Shown here: piece after piece, positions 12,190 to 24,385 of the stretch
Layout: every line of letters begins with the position of its first letter
How positions within the stretch are numbered: the stretch's first letter is position 1
Source of the DNA: Tomocerus qinae
Taxonomy: Eukaryota; Arthropoda; Collembola; Entomobryomorpha; Tomoceridae
Reading direction: 5' to 3'
Assembly: GCA_020055645.1 (NCBI GenBank)
Contig: CM034546.1
Coordinates: forward strand, 134,995,875-135,059,874
Length of the DNA stretch: 64,000 nucleotides
Made by a program: the position numbers and the translations under genes
Notes under the pieces: generated by a model
Seen by the model: the letters and a program-made list of their open reading frames with translations, nothing else
What the model was told of the DNA's origin: nothing
Databases searched by the model: none

Positions 12190-12620
12190 TGGATGGATGA
12201 TCCAATTTTGAGGTTCTAATAGTCACTTCCAGAACTTCCTGGAACATCCTCAGTGCACCTTCGAACTCTTTCAGTCCATTCCCGCACAACTTCCAAGTTC
12301 GTTATTGTAGTCAACGTGGATGGATGTTCCTTTCCCCTCACCCGTTCTTTCACTTCCAGGATTTCTCTGTACATCTTCAGTGCTTCTCACTTCCCAGTTG
12401 CCACGTTATTCTTTTTCAGGTGACTTTCCCTAGTCCTTCCTTCCCATGGATCCTCTCCCTTTTCTCAACAGCATCTCCATACCATTTCAGGGCCTCGCCG
12501 TACTTCTCCAGTCTCCAATGAACAATTCCTATTGCATTAGCTTTCAATAAAGTATCTTCGTCTTCCTCTCCAAAGTTTCCCTTTTGTTTATCGTATACTT
12601 CTGTCTGTACTTCCAGGGAC
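12190..12620 (-). pseudogene. Degenerate TPR (kinesin-light-chain/nephrocystin-like) fragment
   Basis: The minus strand gives a TPR-like stretch such as AIGIVHWRLEKYGEALKWYG followed by AVEKRERIHGKEG, and further on LKEFEGALRMFQEVLEVTIR. These show the alternating small/aromatic helix-pair pattern of TPR repeats. No long intact frame supports it, and stops and frame changes interrupt it. A homologous degenerate fragment lies in the opposite orientation at about 13480-13920. Boundaries are approximate. Confidence 0.5.
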
Positions 12621-13479
12621 TTGGCTTATTCTTATATACCTAAGTGCCCTTCCTTTCCACACCTTTATCTCCAGTGTCCATCCATTCCTTTACCCTATCA
12701 CATTCAGACACAGATTATTTGTAGTCGTAGTACTCTCGGAACTTCCCTGAGTTATCCAATGATCTATCCATCCGAGAAAATGTCAACGCTTTATGATTAG
12801 CTATAGTTGGGTCTCAATGCTAGTGAACTCGACAAAAACGGCCGCCATACAGGGCTTTTTTACATGTAAAAATGAGGCCTTAAAATGGTTTCTTTTATTT
12901 CGAGTTCATTAGGAAAAAGACCCAAGTGTATGTATTTCTCGTTGCATATTCCCATATCATTTCTGCATCAAATACATCTTCGTAAACGAATTTCCTTATC
13001 ATTAAGCATCTTATCAATATAGTTCGTTCAAACTAGAGCAGTAAATTTTCAGGTTTCCTTTAACCTAGTGACTTCTGCAACAGGTCGAGGGGTTGAAAAT
13101 TAGAAAGATATATCATGGGTTTATCATGGGAATGATCTTTCAAATTTTCCGCCATTTCTGTGGATTTTATCCATTTTCTCGAGCTACTGCTAATTTCTAT
13201 GTTTGGTCATACTTTTCCAATTTCCAATGTACAATAATCCGCGCAGGTTATCAATTATGAATTCTCGTCGACATCTCTGTTTTATTAGCAAAAATTCAGT
13301 CAGCAATTTCAGGCATTCCGTACTCTTTTGAATCCTGAAACAAACGTTATTTACTGTCTTCTTGTTCAATTTATGTGTGAATTACATCTTCGTATGAAAA
13401 TTCGATATTCTTAAAAGAACTTGAATACAGTCTTATATGTCAATGTAAGTACATTGTCATAGAATTGTGGAAAGACAGT
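12621..13479. other. Spacer between two inverted TPR fragments
   Basis: No supported frame. It separates two oppositely oriented, mutually homologous TPR pseudogene pieces. Confidence 0.4.
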
Positions 13480-13920
13480 GCATTGAGGAGAGTATTCCGA
13501 GAACCTGGAAATGCTGACAGAAATTTACGATAGTAAAAGCATTCTGGCGAAAGGACGGCGAGGTCTTTTACTTGACAACGACTGCAATAGGAGTTGTTCA
13601 TTGAATATTGGAGAAATAAGACCACGCACTGAAAGGGCATGATTATCTTTCGAAAAAAGGTAGAGGAACCCCTTAAAGGATGAGGCAGGGATAGTCCCCT
13701 TAAATGAAATAATAGCAACCGAAACTGAAAAGCATTTGAGATGAGCAGAAAAGTGTTGGAAATGATAAAACCAGTGAGGGGAGGGGAACATCCGGAACGT
13801 TGACTATGAAAATGATTGCGGTAGTGCAGATTTTAGCTGAAAGGGTTCCAAGATACATTGAGGATCTCCTAGAAAGTTGTGCTAGTGAAGGAAACAGTTT
13901 TGAGGTTAGGTTGTCGATTC
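13480..13920 (+). pseudogene. Second degenerate TPR fragment, inverted relative to the first
   Basis: The plus strand reads AFEMSRKVLEMIKPVRGGEH and then hits stops. Upstream pieces match the same TPR motif as the 12.2-12.6 kb fragment (for example AIGVVH...DHALK). The two fragments share landmarks in inverse order, such as GGATGTTCC...CCCCTCAC and CAATGAACAA.TCCTATTGCA. It is not expected to be functional. Confidence 0.45.
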
Positions 13921-16308
13921 ACATTAACAATTGAAACGAAGATTGCTGACACATTCGAATACCATGGAAGGAAGGAAGAAACACTTCGATTGGGTGACGA
14001 ACTGATTGACAAGGGAGAGGAGTCTTTGACAAAGACATCCGGACACAATTAAATATGAAAGAGAATTCACTAGCAATATTGAAGAACTAATGAAGAAGAA
14101 TCGATGTTTTGATCGTATGTACAACTGATAGTGAATGCTTTGCACAAAATAACTAATTAGGCATGTTTTAAATATGCACACAATTTTATGCTGTAGAAAA
14201 TAACGATTTTTGAAACTTTATTATTTTGACCTTTAACAAATCTGGTCAGATAGTCCAATATAGAATAATAATAATGAAGTGTACCTAATATATATTTAAG
14301 TATAACTTAAATACGTAGTTAAATTTTTGTAGATAAATAAAGTTTTAAATTTATCTTCTGTCTATCTCATTTTAAAGATTCTATCTAAATATACTACTAC
14401 TTAATTATTCAATGAATTGCTATTATATATTAACAAAAGAACTTCTTTCAGTCGTCCTTACTTTTGTAATACTTCAAAATTTAAAACAAACAGTCACTTT
14501 TGTAAAGTTACTCGATCCTATGAAAGGTGACTCTAATTAAAATTCACACTTTGTTGAAGAAACTTGTAGGAATTTGTTGCCTTTATAATTAAATGCTTCA
14601 TTCATGGATACCTTTAACAATAATATTATTTCAAGTACATTTAAGTATGTATTATAGTCAATGACGTAGATTGAACATAATAAAATATTTTTTTTAATTG
14701 AAACATCTTGTAAACGTGACACAGTTTTGTTTCTCCTCCATCTGGGCATTTTTGCTCTATATTGTCTACCAGATTTTTTAAGTGTACATTTTGTTGATAC
14801 GTTTTGTTATTGAACTATCTTACTCAGTGTTAAAGAAATAAAGAAAACTGGATTTTCGATAATTGCACTTAAATTGCACTTTGATTTGTAATGCCATAAA
14901 TGCTATAATAAACGCGGGGTCAAACCTCAAGCTTCCACCGCTAAACCCCGGTTGATCAAACAATGCAAAAACGCGTTAGATATAAATTACAGCTTTATTT
15001 TTTCAAAACGATTATTGGTATTTCCAATTTGCATTAAATTAAAAAACGCCGGGTTCTTAATAAACGCCGAATCTTTAACGAACGCCGGGTCAAAATTTAT
15101 CTTACCACGTTAATAGCCGGCGGCGTTTATTATAGCATTTACGGTAATGGGTTGGAAAACCACCTATTTGAACATCTTTAGATTGGTAATTTTAGAATTA
15201 TCCTAAAAACGGAATGCTGATAACATTAGTTTGGTTGGCTGCAAATAAAGCTATCTTACTTTAAACTCTGTAGGATATTTAACTAATATTTATAAAAATA
15301 ATGAAGATCAATGTGTATTGAAATACTATGTATATAGTGATATATAAGTAAGAAAGAACATCTGTTAGCTAAACTTACTGTTACTACAAATAATCCTAAA
15401 TATGTGAATCCGTTTATAGTGTTACACTGTACAGATATAAAGTCGACATGCAGTAAATTGTTTTTATATACTATTTACCTGCAATTTCCCCCTCCTTGGA
15501 AATTCCATAATGGCAAATGGGAATATCCGAAACTACAGATAGGAATATTTAGGTGATACCAAAGCGGATTGAATGACTGAGATTGAGCTTTTCAGTTCTT
15601 GCTTCTGTTCAACATTGGACTTGGAGTTAAATAATGATTTATTTACGTGATCGTGTATTGGAAATTGAATTTGTAACTTTGGTAAATTAGATCACGGAAT
15701 GAAGTAGGCTCTATATCTATGAGTTCAGACAGTCTGGTCTAATATACTGTATTTGTAATACTACTTCCAATTCAAATGCTTGAATAACAAAAAGTAAGGA
15801 AATTAAGTATAATTTAGTAACCTATTGTTTTTCCATGAAATTGCACCATTGCATATGCTACGGCTACAACTTGATTGTCAATCGAATTTAATTTTTAATT
15901 TAGAAGAAACCATTCCCTGTAATACTGACGTACGTTGACTCAGAGAACTTTATGCCTTGAATCATTGTATTAAGTATTGTACCATAATATAATAAACCTA
16001 GATATACTTTTAGACTTTTATATCAAAAACACTGTAATAGCTTCCAACATCGTGAATGTATTATTTCGTCTCTAAGCAAAAGTGGCTCCGCAATCAGTGC
16101 ACGCCCTGAGATTGGCTTTGGTTTCTTTTGGACAAGCAATGTCGAAACTTACACTATTACAATTAATACTTTACTCCAATGCACATTTTGATAGATATCC
16201 TGGACCAATATTGTAAATTTTCAGCAAGATGACTATCTAAATACTATTTAACGTTTTTGTGAAGACAGTTTGACTCTATTAACAAACAAAGTCGTTTGCT
16301 AATTTAAT
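13921..16308. other. Gene-free upstream region of the ionotropic receptor
   Basis: This AT-rich region contains one well-bounded MITE (14894-15144) and presumably the receptor promoter. I see no other gene. Confidence 0.5.
14894..15144. mobile_element. 251-bp MITE with 22-bp terminal inverted repeats
   Basis: The left end CCATAAATGCTATAATAAAC is matched by the right end, whose complement reads CCGTAAATGCTATAATAAAC. It is flanked on both sides by TAATG, a candidate 5-bp target-site duplication. Internally it carries AACGCCGGGT-type repeats that are GC-rich against the AT-rich background. It has no coding capacity. Confidence 0.75.
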
Positions 16309-19300
16309 ATGGAGTTCTACAAACTTGGATTACTTTTGTTTTTGGCTACAGGAAGTTTACTGATTTACATTGTTCCCTCTTCTTTATCTGCAGATTCAGA
16401 TTTTCAATACAAATTCATCAATTTTGGTAATTTTTATTTATCACTTTCATCTAAATGTAAATATTTATGATAATATTTATTTATTTATGATGATTTTATG
16501 AGGGGGTGAAATTAATTTTTAACTATTTAAAACTATTTTGGATGGTGGAATAATTAATTATGTTTCCAACAGCTATTTTCATGATAAAAATGTACTATTT
16601 TTACGGTGCAGGTGTCGTAATACATGTGGAATCCCTTCCAGTAAGAAACATCACGAAGGCAGGAAAGCATGTGAAAGAAATTATAAATACAATTATAAAT
16701 AACAATAACACGAACATCCTTTTCAACGCTAATTACTCGGCGAATGCCACTCGGGTTTCAAATGTCACAATCATCCCATTGGACCTCAGCTCGGATTTAA
16801 GAGACTACGAAGATATTGCAGTTTTATTTTCTCTTGCTGGTTGTTCGGAATCCCATGCTCTTAACGAAAAAGTCACATCTGAGTTTAATACTATTGTACA
16901 CATCGCAGTTACAGGTAAGCTAAATCAAATTATTCAAAGAATGGGGAAAATGAGACGATTTTAAACCAGACAGACGCTACTTATCAAAATCAAAACCTTG
17001 CCCTGAACAAATAATATTTCCTAATGGATGATTATATATTTAAAATCACATTTAATGAGATGAAATATTAATATGATAACAACTAGAGAGATGATACCAA
17101 CACAATCGTACAAAAGTATAGTCTAATGAGCCTAGATTTGAAATGTTATTAAGATCGGAAGAATTTCATAGTCTAGTTGAGATATTATGTTCGTCACTAC
17201 AAAATAATGGTCAAAATATTCTGAAGTAATACAAATTGTGTTACTAACATAATTAAATTTATTTCGAAGAAACTTGTTCAGATTATTTTTAGAAATGCTT
17301 TACAACATTTAATTAAATTCTCTTTAACTTAAATCTTGAACGAAGTATAGGATTCCTTGCAGCACTGAAATTATTTTCCAACTGGGAGCTGAATGTTAGA
17401 AAAAATTACAATAATTAATCTTCTAAAATGGCGATAGTGGGAAGATTAAAGAAATATTTATATTGACTCACATCCCAAGGTGCCGGTTCGTCACAGCATT
17501 CTGATTCTGCCCAATAACTCATTCCCCCACAACTAACGTAACCGTGGTTTTCATACATTTTTCCACTAGGGTAGTGCGTGTATGGTGGGCCTGGTGCCAA
17601 TTCCCGACAAGCTTTACTAGGAGTCCAATATTTGTCATGACATTTAGTCCAAATGCAGTTTTCTACATTAAGTACATCCGCTTTATATGGTTCATTCTCT
17701 TAAAAAGTTTAAAATTAAAAATGTCGATAAATAGACTTACTTGAATGAACACTAACAAACAAAGCCATAATGGCCAAGGAGCAGATTATGACAAACTTCA
17801 TGTTGTAGCTTAATAAAAAAAGTAAATGGAAATGTGACTGCAGGATGACTGAGATTGATTTTTATAGCAGTTGATGCTATCTTGCACAGGTAAAAATGGG
17901 CATTTGATTAAAATTCAAATGATGCCCACCAGATTACCAGAACGAACGATTTATGATTTTTCAAGGTGTAAAAGTCTCAATAACAGGAATACTTTAACAT
18001 TAGATAGAACAGAATCATGACCCGTTTAACATCCAAGTCATTACTTTCGTCATCTAATCATCACACAGGGTGTAATACTAATTACTAGGATAAATGTTAG
18101 AACTACGTAACTTGAAAAGGTAAAAAAATTCTCATCACAACTATATTTATAAAAAATGGTAAAAATAATTGAAATGGGTTGGCTCAGGCATACAGAAAAT
18201 GTAATTTTTCGGTAACCTCGTTACCGGGCAGGCAAAAAAAATATTCGGTTACCGGGCAGGCAGCGCGAAGCGCTGCCCGCCCGGCGGGCAGTAATTTTGT
18301 AAAATCGGGCGGGCAGCTCTCGTAATTTGATAAAAACGGACAGGCAGCGCGAAGCGCTGCCCGACTGAACAGATTTTATAGTAACAAATGTTGACTTTCG
18401 GACCCAAGACCTAACGTAGTTACCGGGCAGGCAACGATTTTTGGCTGCCCTAACCTAGTTACCGGGCAGGCAGCTTTTTGGCTGCCCGAAAAGGGAAGCT
18501 CAAAATATTTTGGTTACCGGGCAGAAAAACATTTTCTGTATGTTGGCTTACATGTATTATAGGATAGAGATGGAAGTGAGTCAAAGGTTCCACCTCTACG
18601 TTTCCATATATGCAAATGAGCCAATTATTAAAACAAGGTTTACCCAACATTCAAAAGTAATTAGTTGGATATTATGTTGTTGAATCTGGGTTTTAAAGAT
18701 ATCTGTAGATATGGAAGATAAGTCATTAAGTAAATATATCCAGGCCAAGTAATATCCGATTTGTTCTGCATTCTTATCAGTTGAAGCGAATTATTTAACT
18801 TTCTATGCAGACTCAGGCTTAAAGAAGATCCATATTCCCAGGGGACAAATGAGGTACTCCACTTTTACAAAAAAAATAAAAAAGTGCTACTTTTTAAAAA
18901 AAGCAGTCCTTTTACCTTATTTACATGTAAAGTGGAAGTAAATGGGGCATGCTGTTACACCATAAAAGGGAAAGGGGCAAAAAGAACTGCTTTTTAAAAT
19001 CTTATTCCTACTTTTTTTTATAAAAATGCAAAAAAGGTAAAAGCAAAAAGGTTTTTGTTCCTTGCATATTCTAAACCTATAAAGGAATCTAGAAATACAA
19101 TATGATCATGAATCCTTCGTATTAATATCAATTCATTATGGAAATTTAATCCATAGTTTATATATTTTATAACATCAACTAATTTGACATTACAAAAAAA
19201 ATTTTACAACATTTTATGTGGGGATTCATATTATATTTAATAAACAAATTCTTAACGTCTCATTGACAATATTGAACCTATTAGCATATGGAAAATAGTT

Positions 19301-22300
19301 TAGCGGTAAAAAAAAATGAAGCATTTTACTAAGATTTGAAACATTTTAGACTATCGGACACCCTATTCAAAAGATATTACATAAAATTCATGACTAACCG
19401 GTTTTAATCGATTGTGTTAGTACCATCTCTCTAACTTTTACCGTTTAGTAATTAATCATACTTGAAAATGTTATATACGAATTCTTCTTGATTTGATGAA
19501 CTAACTCCACTAAATATATTACGTGTTTAAGTATTGATTTTCTTGTGGTTTTGGCATATAGAGCCTGGATGTGCAAGGTTAGACGCCACTTCGGCAATTA
19601 CAGTTCCTCTGACGTGGTATGCGGTGAATGCAGACCTTCTTCAATTATTCATAGACATCAGAAAAGACAATACTCTTCCCAAATGGAACAAAGTTGTAGC
19701 CATCTACGATATTCAAGCCGGCCCAGGGATTTTAGAAACTCTCGTGCAAGGTTTTGCTCCACGATCCGATTTTCCTGACATTGCCGTGTCTCTTTTCACT
19801 GTTGACAGCATGAGTATGTATAAATCATTGTAAGAACCAGTTCGATATTTATTGCAAATCCAAATGTTAAATAGGGCATGAATTCACTCCTTAGAATGTC
19901 AGCATATTTAGACTACTTTTCTTTTAGCGAATGTTCTTTAAGCCATTTTTCTTTTAGCAAATGTTTTTAAGCCATTTTACTACCAATTTTAACAAAGCCA
20001 TAACCTAAATTGTTTTAATGATGTGCTTACAAATGACTTAGAACTTTTCCATTTCTGATAACCTGCCTATAATAATATTATGTAACACTTAGTGTCGAAA
20101 AAATGTATGTCATAAATTTGAGCATTGGTTATTTATCGCTTTTCCATATTCTGTTAGCGCCAAAACGAAGCAAATTTTTTCTGTGTATATTACAATTGCT
20201 ATCTTCAGGTCTTCCCAAAAACTATAATGATAATGACAGTACAATCCCTTTACTCTTTTTCCACATTATGTTGCTTTACAAATCATATTATAAATATAGT
20301 CAATTATATTAATTTTTTCTAGCCATAACCAACTGGAAGAAATTTTAACAAAATATCAAGGCAGCTTTCCAGCTAACTTTGTCATTGTAACTTCAGTTAA
20401 AAATGCTAATTCTGTTCTGGAAGTCGTAAGTGTTTTAAAATCCAATTATATAAATAAGTTATAAAATAAATGATTGATCTGTATAAGATATCTGTATCAT
20501 CACTTACGGTTGCAATACGCTGATAATAACTTTTTTTAGGCAAAACGAATGAAGTTGTTGGCATACAACAAACAGTGGTTAATGGTGTCCGGAGATTCCA
20601 ACCCTGATAATTTTGAATGGAATTACGTGATTAAAAAAGTAATTGACGATGGAGTAAATATCGCATTTATTTCAAATTCATCATCATCTCAAGCCGAAAT
20701 ACGAAAAGTATAAATCAAAGGAATATTCCAATAAAATTTTATTTGTTGTTTACCTGTTTTAACAATTTTGAATTTTGTCGTTAGGATCAGCTAATCTGTC
20801 ACATTGAAGGGTTATTATCCTTGTTCATGGAAACGCTAGAATCACTTGCGGAAAATGAATTTAATTTGTACGTCCAGGTTTCAGATGAAGAGTGGGATAT
20901 CATCAAGCCAACACGAACGGATAGAGTCATTAGCCTAATTCAAAATATGACAGTAAGAAACAATTTTGAATTTTATTGAATATTTTTTGTTTAGCACTAA
21001 AAATGTGCATTATAAATTAGATGTAAATTTTTACATTTAAGGATCGACTTGAAGACACAGTTTTAAATATGTGCGATAAAAACGCTTCTACTTGGCAGTT
21101 GGAATCGGGAGAAAACGGAAAGTTTGGAAAGCGGGTATTTCAAGTTGGATGGTGGAATCCAATTACAGGTCTGCGGATGAAAGACGATCTTTTTCCACAT
21201 GTAACTGGAGGATTTCGAGGGCGAACAATAAACGTTGCATCAATGCATGTATAATGGAATAAAAATAATGGGTTGAAGTAAGGCAGTGGTTACATATTTT
21301 AAAAATCGCGCCATGGAATATACAGAGCATACCAGGACCCGCTTTCGAAGGACCTAACCTAATTAAAACAATAACATTGATAGATATTTGAACCATGACT
21401 ACCTTACTTCAACCAAATAATGATTTCAAAAAAGGTCTTTTAATCATTTTCCTTTGAATCCCTGGCGTTTTTAGTTTCCACCTTGGCAAATAATCAAGAG
21501 AAACGTGGACAATGAGACGGATGTTGTTTACTCAGGGTTAATGTTCGAAGTTTTGGGACATATGTCGGAAAATCTGAATTTTACGTTCAAGGTTTTGGAA
21601 CCTCGTACTGGGGAGAGTTGGGGAATTATTCAGTCGGATGGAGAATGGAATGGAATGATGAAGATGGTCATTGATAAAAAGGTTAACTTAAATGGCGCCA
21701 AAAACATTTTTTGTAATTTTATTAGCTAAAAGGTTAACCTTATTATATCTATCTTCCTTGGCTACAAACTACAATTAACTTTTCTATTTTTAAGGTCGTC
21801 ATTGCTGCTGCTGCTTTTACTGTAACTCCTGAAAGGGCTCAGGTAGTTAATTTCACAGAAGTGATGGAGCGTGAAGCGTATGTTTTCATAGTTAATAGAC
21901 CTTCAGAACTCTCCCGGGTTTTATTATTTGCTGAGCCATTTCGTGTAGAGGTTAGTTGGGGAAGAATGTTCCAGGTTTTCTTTTAATCTGTTTAAAATAA
22001 AAAATTCTCAATTTTAAAAAAATAATTTTTGGTTTGTAATTGCAGGTGTGGGGCTGCATTTTTTGCACAGTTTTTGTAGTTGCTCCGTGTTTGTACGTAA
22101 TTCATCGTTACAGCTACTATTACAAATTTTATGGCAAAACAAATGATTTGGGACTGTTCAAAATGAAAAATTGCTTTTGGTATGTATACGGAGCTTTGCT
22201 TCAACAAGGTAAGTATATAAGATACTAGTGAACCCAGCTTAGGAGGGAACCTAGCACTCAAGAGAAATTTAGCAGGCCACAATCACAATCATAGTACTAA

Positions 22301-24113
22301 AAACAATTCCAAAAAAATCATTGGTACTTCACTAAGGTTAATTGAGGAGCAGTATACAATAACCTGGTATATCAAGTTGACCTCAAATAACAACTAAAAT
22401 TTTAAATTATTTCCAATTTAAAACACGTTGGTTACCAATAACTACCACTTTAGTTTCAAAATTTTAGTATGGAGATACCAGGTTCTTTTATACGGCCCCT
22501 CAATTATGTTAATCAATACTGTTGTATTTAATTCTACAAAAAGGTGTGCAAAGTGCCACAAAGAAATCAAGGGAGCAGTAAAAAGTAAAACCAGTTCTAC
22601 TAAAAAATGCCAAATAAGTTTGTCGATATAGCAAAACCAATTTGTATTAGAAGTTTTGAAATGCCAATTAATGCGCACATTACGATAATATTAAGAAACA
22701 ACTCATTTCGGTGCTTTTACAGGAAGTGAGCATGCACATTTTGCTTTTAAGGAACGTGCATATATTACGTGTCCAGTTGATGGGAGGAAGAGGCATCTAA
22801 AAGTGTTACAGTCAGCGTCAGCATCTGCGTTACACATGGGGGGAGCGGTTTTGCGTTACATGTGCAGGTTCCCTAGGTTCTCCTACCAGACATTCATACC
22901 TAGATAGATATATAGATAGGTGGGTTGCTTTATCTCAGACTGTTATATATTAGAATTGAGGAGATATTAAAAAAATACCAACCGATAGAATTAATTAAAA
23001 AATGTCATTCATTTACATTTTTTACTTTTGAATTTAATTATTTAGGCGGAACTCATTTGCCAGAAGCAATCAGTGGGCGCCTTTTAATTGGATTTTGGTG
23101 GCTATTTGTCTTGGTAGTAGTAACTACCTATTCGGGGAATCTCGTTGCATTCTTGACCTTTCCAAAAGTTGAAAATGCAGTAAATACGATTGACGATTTG
23201 CTTCATTACCGTGGAGTTAACTCGTGGGGCATTTTAGGAGAGAGCAGTATTGATGGATTGTTAAAAGTAATAGAAATTCCATTTCTGTATTTACGTTTAA
23301 ATTTCAAAGACAATTTTTTTGGAAATAAATTACATATTATTTTTGTAGATATCTCAAAATCCAAAGATGCAAAAACTTTACAAAAAAGCAATAATTCACA
23401 GTGCCTACAATGAAACGGTAATGGATCTGGTGAGAAAAAGAGGCCATGCCTACATTGATTGGAGGATTGTTCTTTTAACTGCCATGTCCGAAGATCTGAA
23501 GAAAACCGGAGTTTGCGATTTTGCACTGGGTAATTTATAACTCAAGACAAAGTTTCTTTAAATATCATTCTTGTTTAATTTTGAATACTTCTACGTTGCA
23601 ATAAATAATTAGGAAATGTAATGCTTTCAACTGTATTTTTGTAGGTTCGGAAGAAATATTTGAGCAGAAAATAGCATTGGTTGTTCCCAGAGACAGCCCT
23701 TACCTTCCTCTTTTTAACAAAGAGTGAATAAATACAATGTTTTGAATATATTCTCAGCCAATTTTGTAAAATGATGTTTAAAGATGCTTATTATTTAAAA
23801 TTGTTATTTTAGAATAACCGAAATGCTGCAAAGTGGGCTCCTAAAGAAGTGGAAAAATACGTACTGGCCCCAAAAGGATAAATGTTCAGCCATGGGAGTT
23901 GCTGGCGCTGCAAATCGAACTGTGGGAATTGGGGACATGCAGGGATCTTTTTATCTTCTCCTATTAGGAATGTTTATTGCAGTTTGTGTCCTATTGGGGG
24001 AATACCTCTATTTCCGCCGAAAGAAACAAAAAATGATCGACACTATCAAAATTATCGTCACTACCAAAAACACCGAATTCTGGCAGCAGAAAAAATACCC
24101 TTTTCTCCAGTAG
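16309..24113 (+). CDS. Ir93a: IR93a-like ionotropic receptor (14 exons, 880 aa)
   Basis: The exons are 16309-16426, 16612-16914, 19562-19829, 20323-20425, 20540-20707, 20785-20952, 21042-21248, 21475-21681, 21795-21950, 22046-22208, 23046-23266, 23349-23529, 23645-23723 and 23813-24113. Every junction is GT-AG with matching phase. A signal peptide is followed by a long amino-terminal domain (about 30-440), ligand-binding S1 from residue 446 (FPPWQIIKRN), and TFTVTPER-type residues with the binding-site Arg kept. TM1 is about 567-588, the pore and TM2 segment LLQQGGTHLPEAISGR is about 617-632, TM3 has TTYSGNLVAFLTFP, and S2 and TM4 (about 826-843) follow. LLQQGG and YSGNLVAFLTFP are what I recall of IR93a rather than IR25a. 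IR93a acts as a plasma-membrane co-receptor in chemosensory and thermo/hygrosensory neurons. Exon 3 uses the donor TT|GTAAGA. Intron 2 (2.6 kb) hosts an antisense gene. Confidence 0.9.
17371..17801 (-). CDS. Secreted six-cysteine peptide, copy 1 (nested in receptor intron 2)
   Basis: There are three exons on the minus strand: 17741-17801, 17472-17680 and 17371-17388, giving 95 aa. Splice sites are CAA|GTAAGT ... TATAAAG|CG, then GAT|GTGAGT ... ACATTCAG|CTC. Residues 1-20 (MKFVIICSLAIMALFVSVHS) are a clear signal peptide. The mature part of about 75 aa has cysteines spaced C-x4-C-x10-C-x25-C-x10-CC and ends in LPVGK. Three disulfides are possible. I do not recognise the family and assign no function. 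Candidate classes are a small secreted effector or binding protein, or an antimicrobial peptide. The acceptor of exon 2 was chosen because only this one is in frame in both paralogues: an alternative AG 18 bp upstream works in copy 1 only. It lies antisense in the receptor's intron. Confidence 0.8.
18187..18542. mobile_element. GC-rich 356-bp MITE with TTGGCTCA/TTGGCTTA target-site duplication
   Basis: The terminal inverted repeats are CATACAGAAAATGT at left and ACATTTTCTGTATG at right. Flanking 8-mers TTGGCTCA (18179-18186) and TTGGCTTA (18543-18550) differ at one base. An 8-bp duplication fits the hAT superfamily. The interior is strikingly GC-rich, with repeated GTTACCGGGCAGGCA-type units (near 18230, 18248, 18420 and 18459) and palindromic GCAGCGCGAAGCGCTGC units. 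The homologous segment near 25,310 lacks the element. Confidence 0.85.
18839..19064. mobile_element. hAT-like MITE, CAGGG-ended, 8-bp target-site duplication
   Basis: This 226-bp element starts CAGGGGACAAATGAGG and ends AAGGTTTTTGTTCCTTG. It is flanked by CATATTCC (18831-18838) and CATATTCT (19065-19072). It has no coding frame. Relatives lie at 10744-10825 and near 62416-62600. The paralogous segment around 25,570 lacks it. Confidence 0.8.
22228..22960 (+). repeat. Dispersed repeat, copy 1 (in receptor intron 10)
   Basis: This stretch of about 730 bp matches 45772-46512. Both start TAGTGAACCCA..., share AAAAACAATTCC.AAAAAATCAT and AAGGAACGTGCA.ATATTACGTG, and end in TTGCTTTATCTCAG..TATATATTAGAATT. 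It has no obvious coding frame. It accounts for most of receptor intron 10. Confidence 0.75.
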
Positions 24114-24385
24114 ACTAAAGAGGTTACAAAATAAAAAATAATAGTAACTTTACCCAAAAATGGCCGTTTGAATGAACTTCTTGGAAAGTTTTTAGGTAAA
24201 TATTATCAAATCTGGCAAGTGTATGCAATCAATTTCGAATCGTATGTTAACGAATTAAAATCGTTATTGCTAAATCAAAACCGTTTGCAATGATATTCTT
24301 GTATTTATTTGAAATACGTAATACAACAATTGCATTTATTTTCATTACGGGATTATTATTGACTTTCATGATTTATAATGTTGTG

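Larger units (their letters stand above)
17235..19345. repeat. Segmental duplication, copy 1 (partner 24386-25705)
   Basis: This block holds the small-peptide gene and flanks and matches 24386-25705 along its length: 3' UTR, three exons, 5' flank, then shared landmarks such as GATGCCCACCAGAT, TTCTTATCAGTTGAA and TTTTATGTGGGGATTCAT. It is longer than its partner mainly because two elements (18187-18542 and 18839-19064) have inserted here and not there. Confidence 0.8.

Noticed and set aside
17681..17698. Alternative acceptor adding KNEPYK to the small peptide, copy 1
   Set aside because: It works in copy 1 only. In copy 2 a 2-bp indel makes it frameshift, while the downstream acceptor is in frame in both.
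16309..24113. Assignment of the receptor as IR25a
   Set aside because: The pore and TM3 segment has LLQQGG and YSGNLVAFLTFP instead of the PQGGGEAP and YTANLAAFLTV pattern I associate with IR25a.
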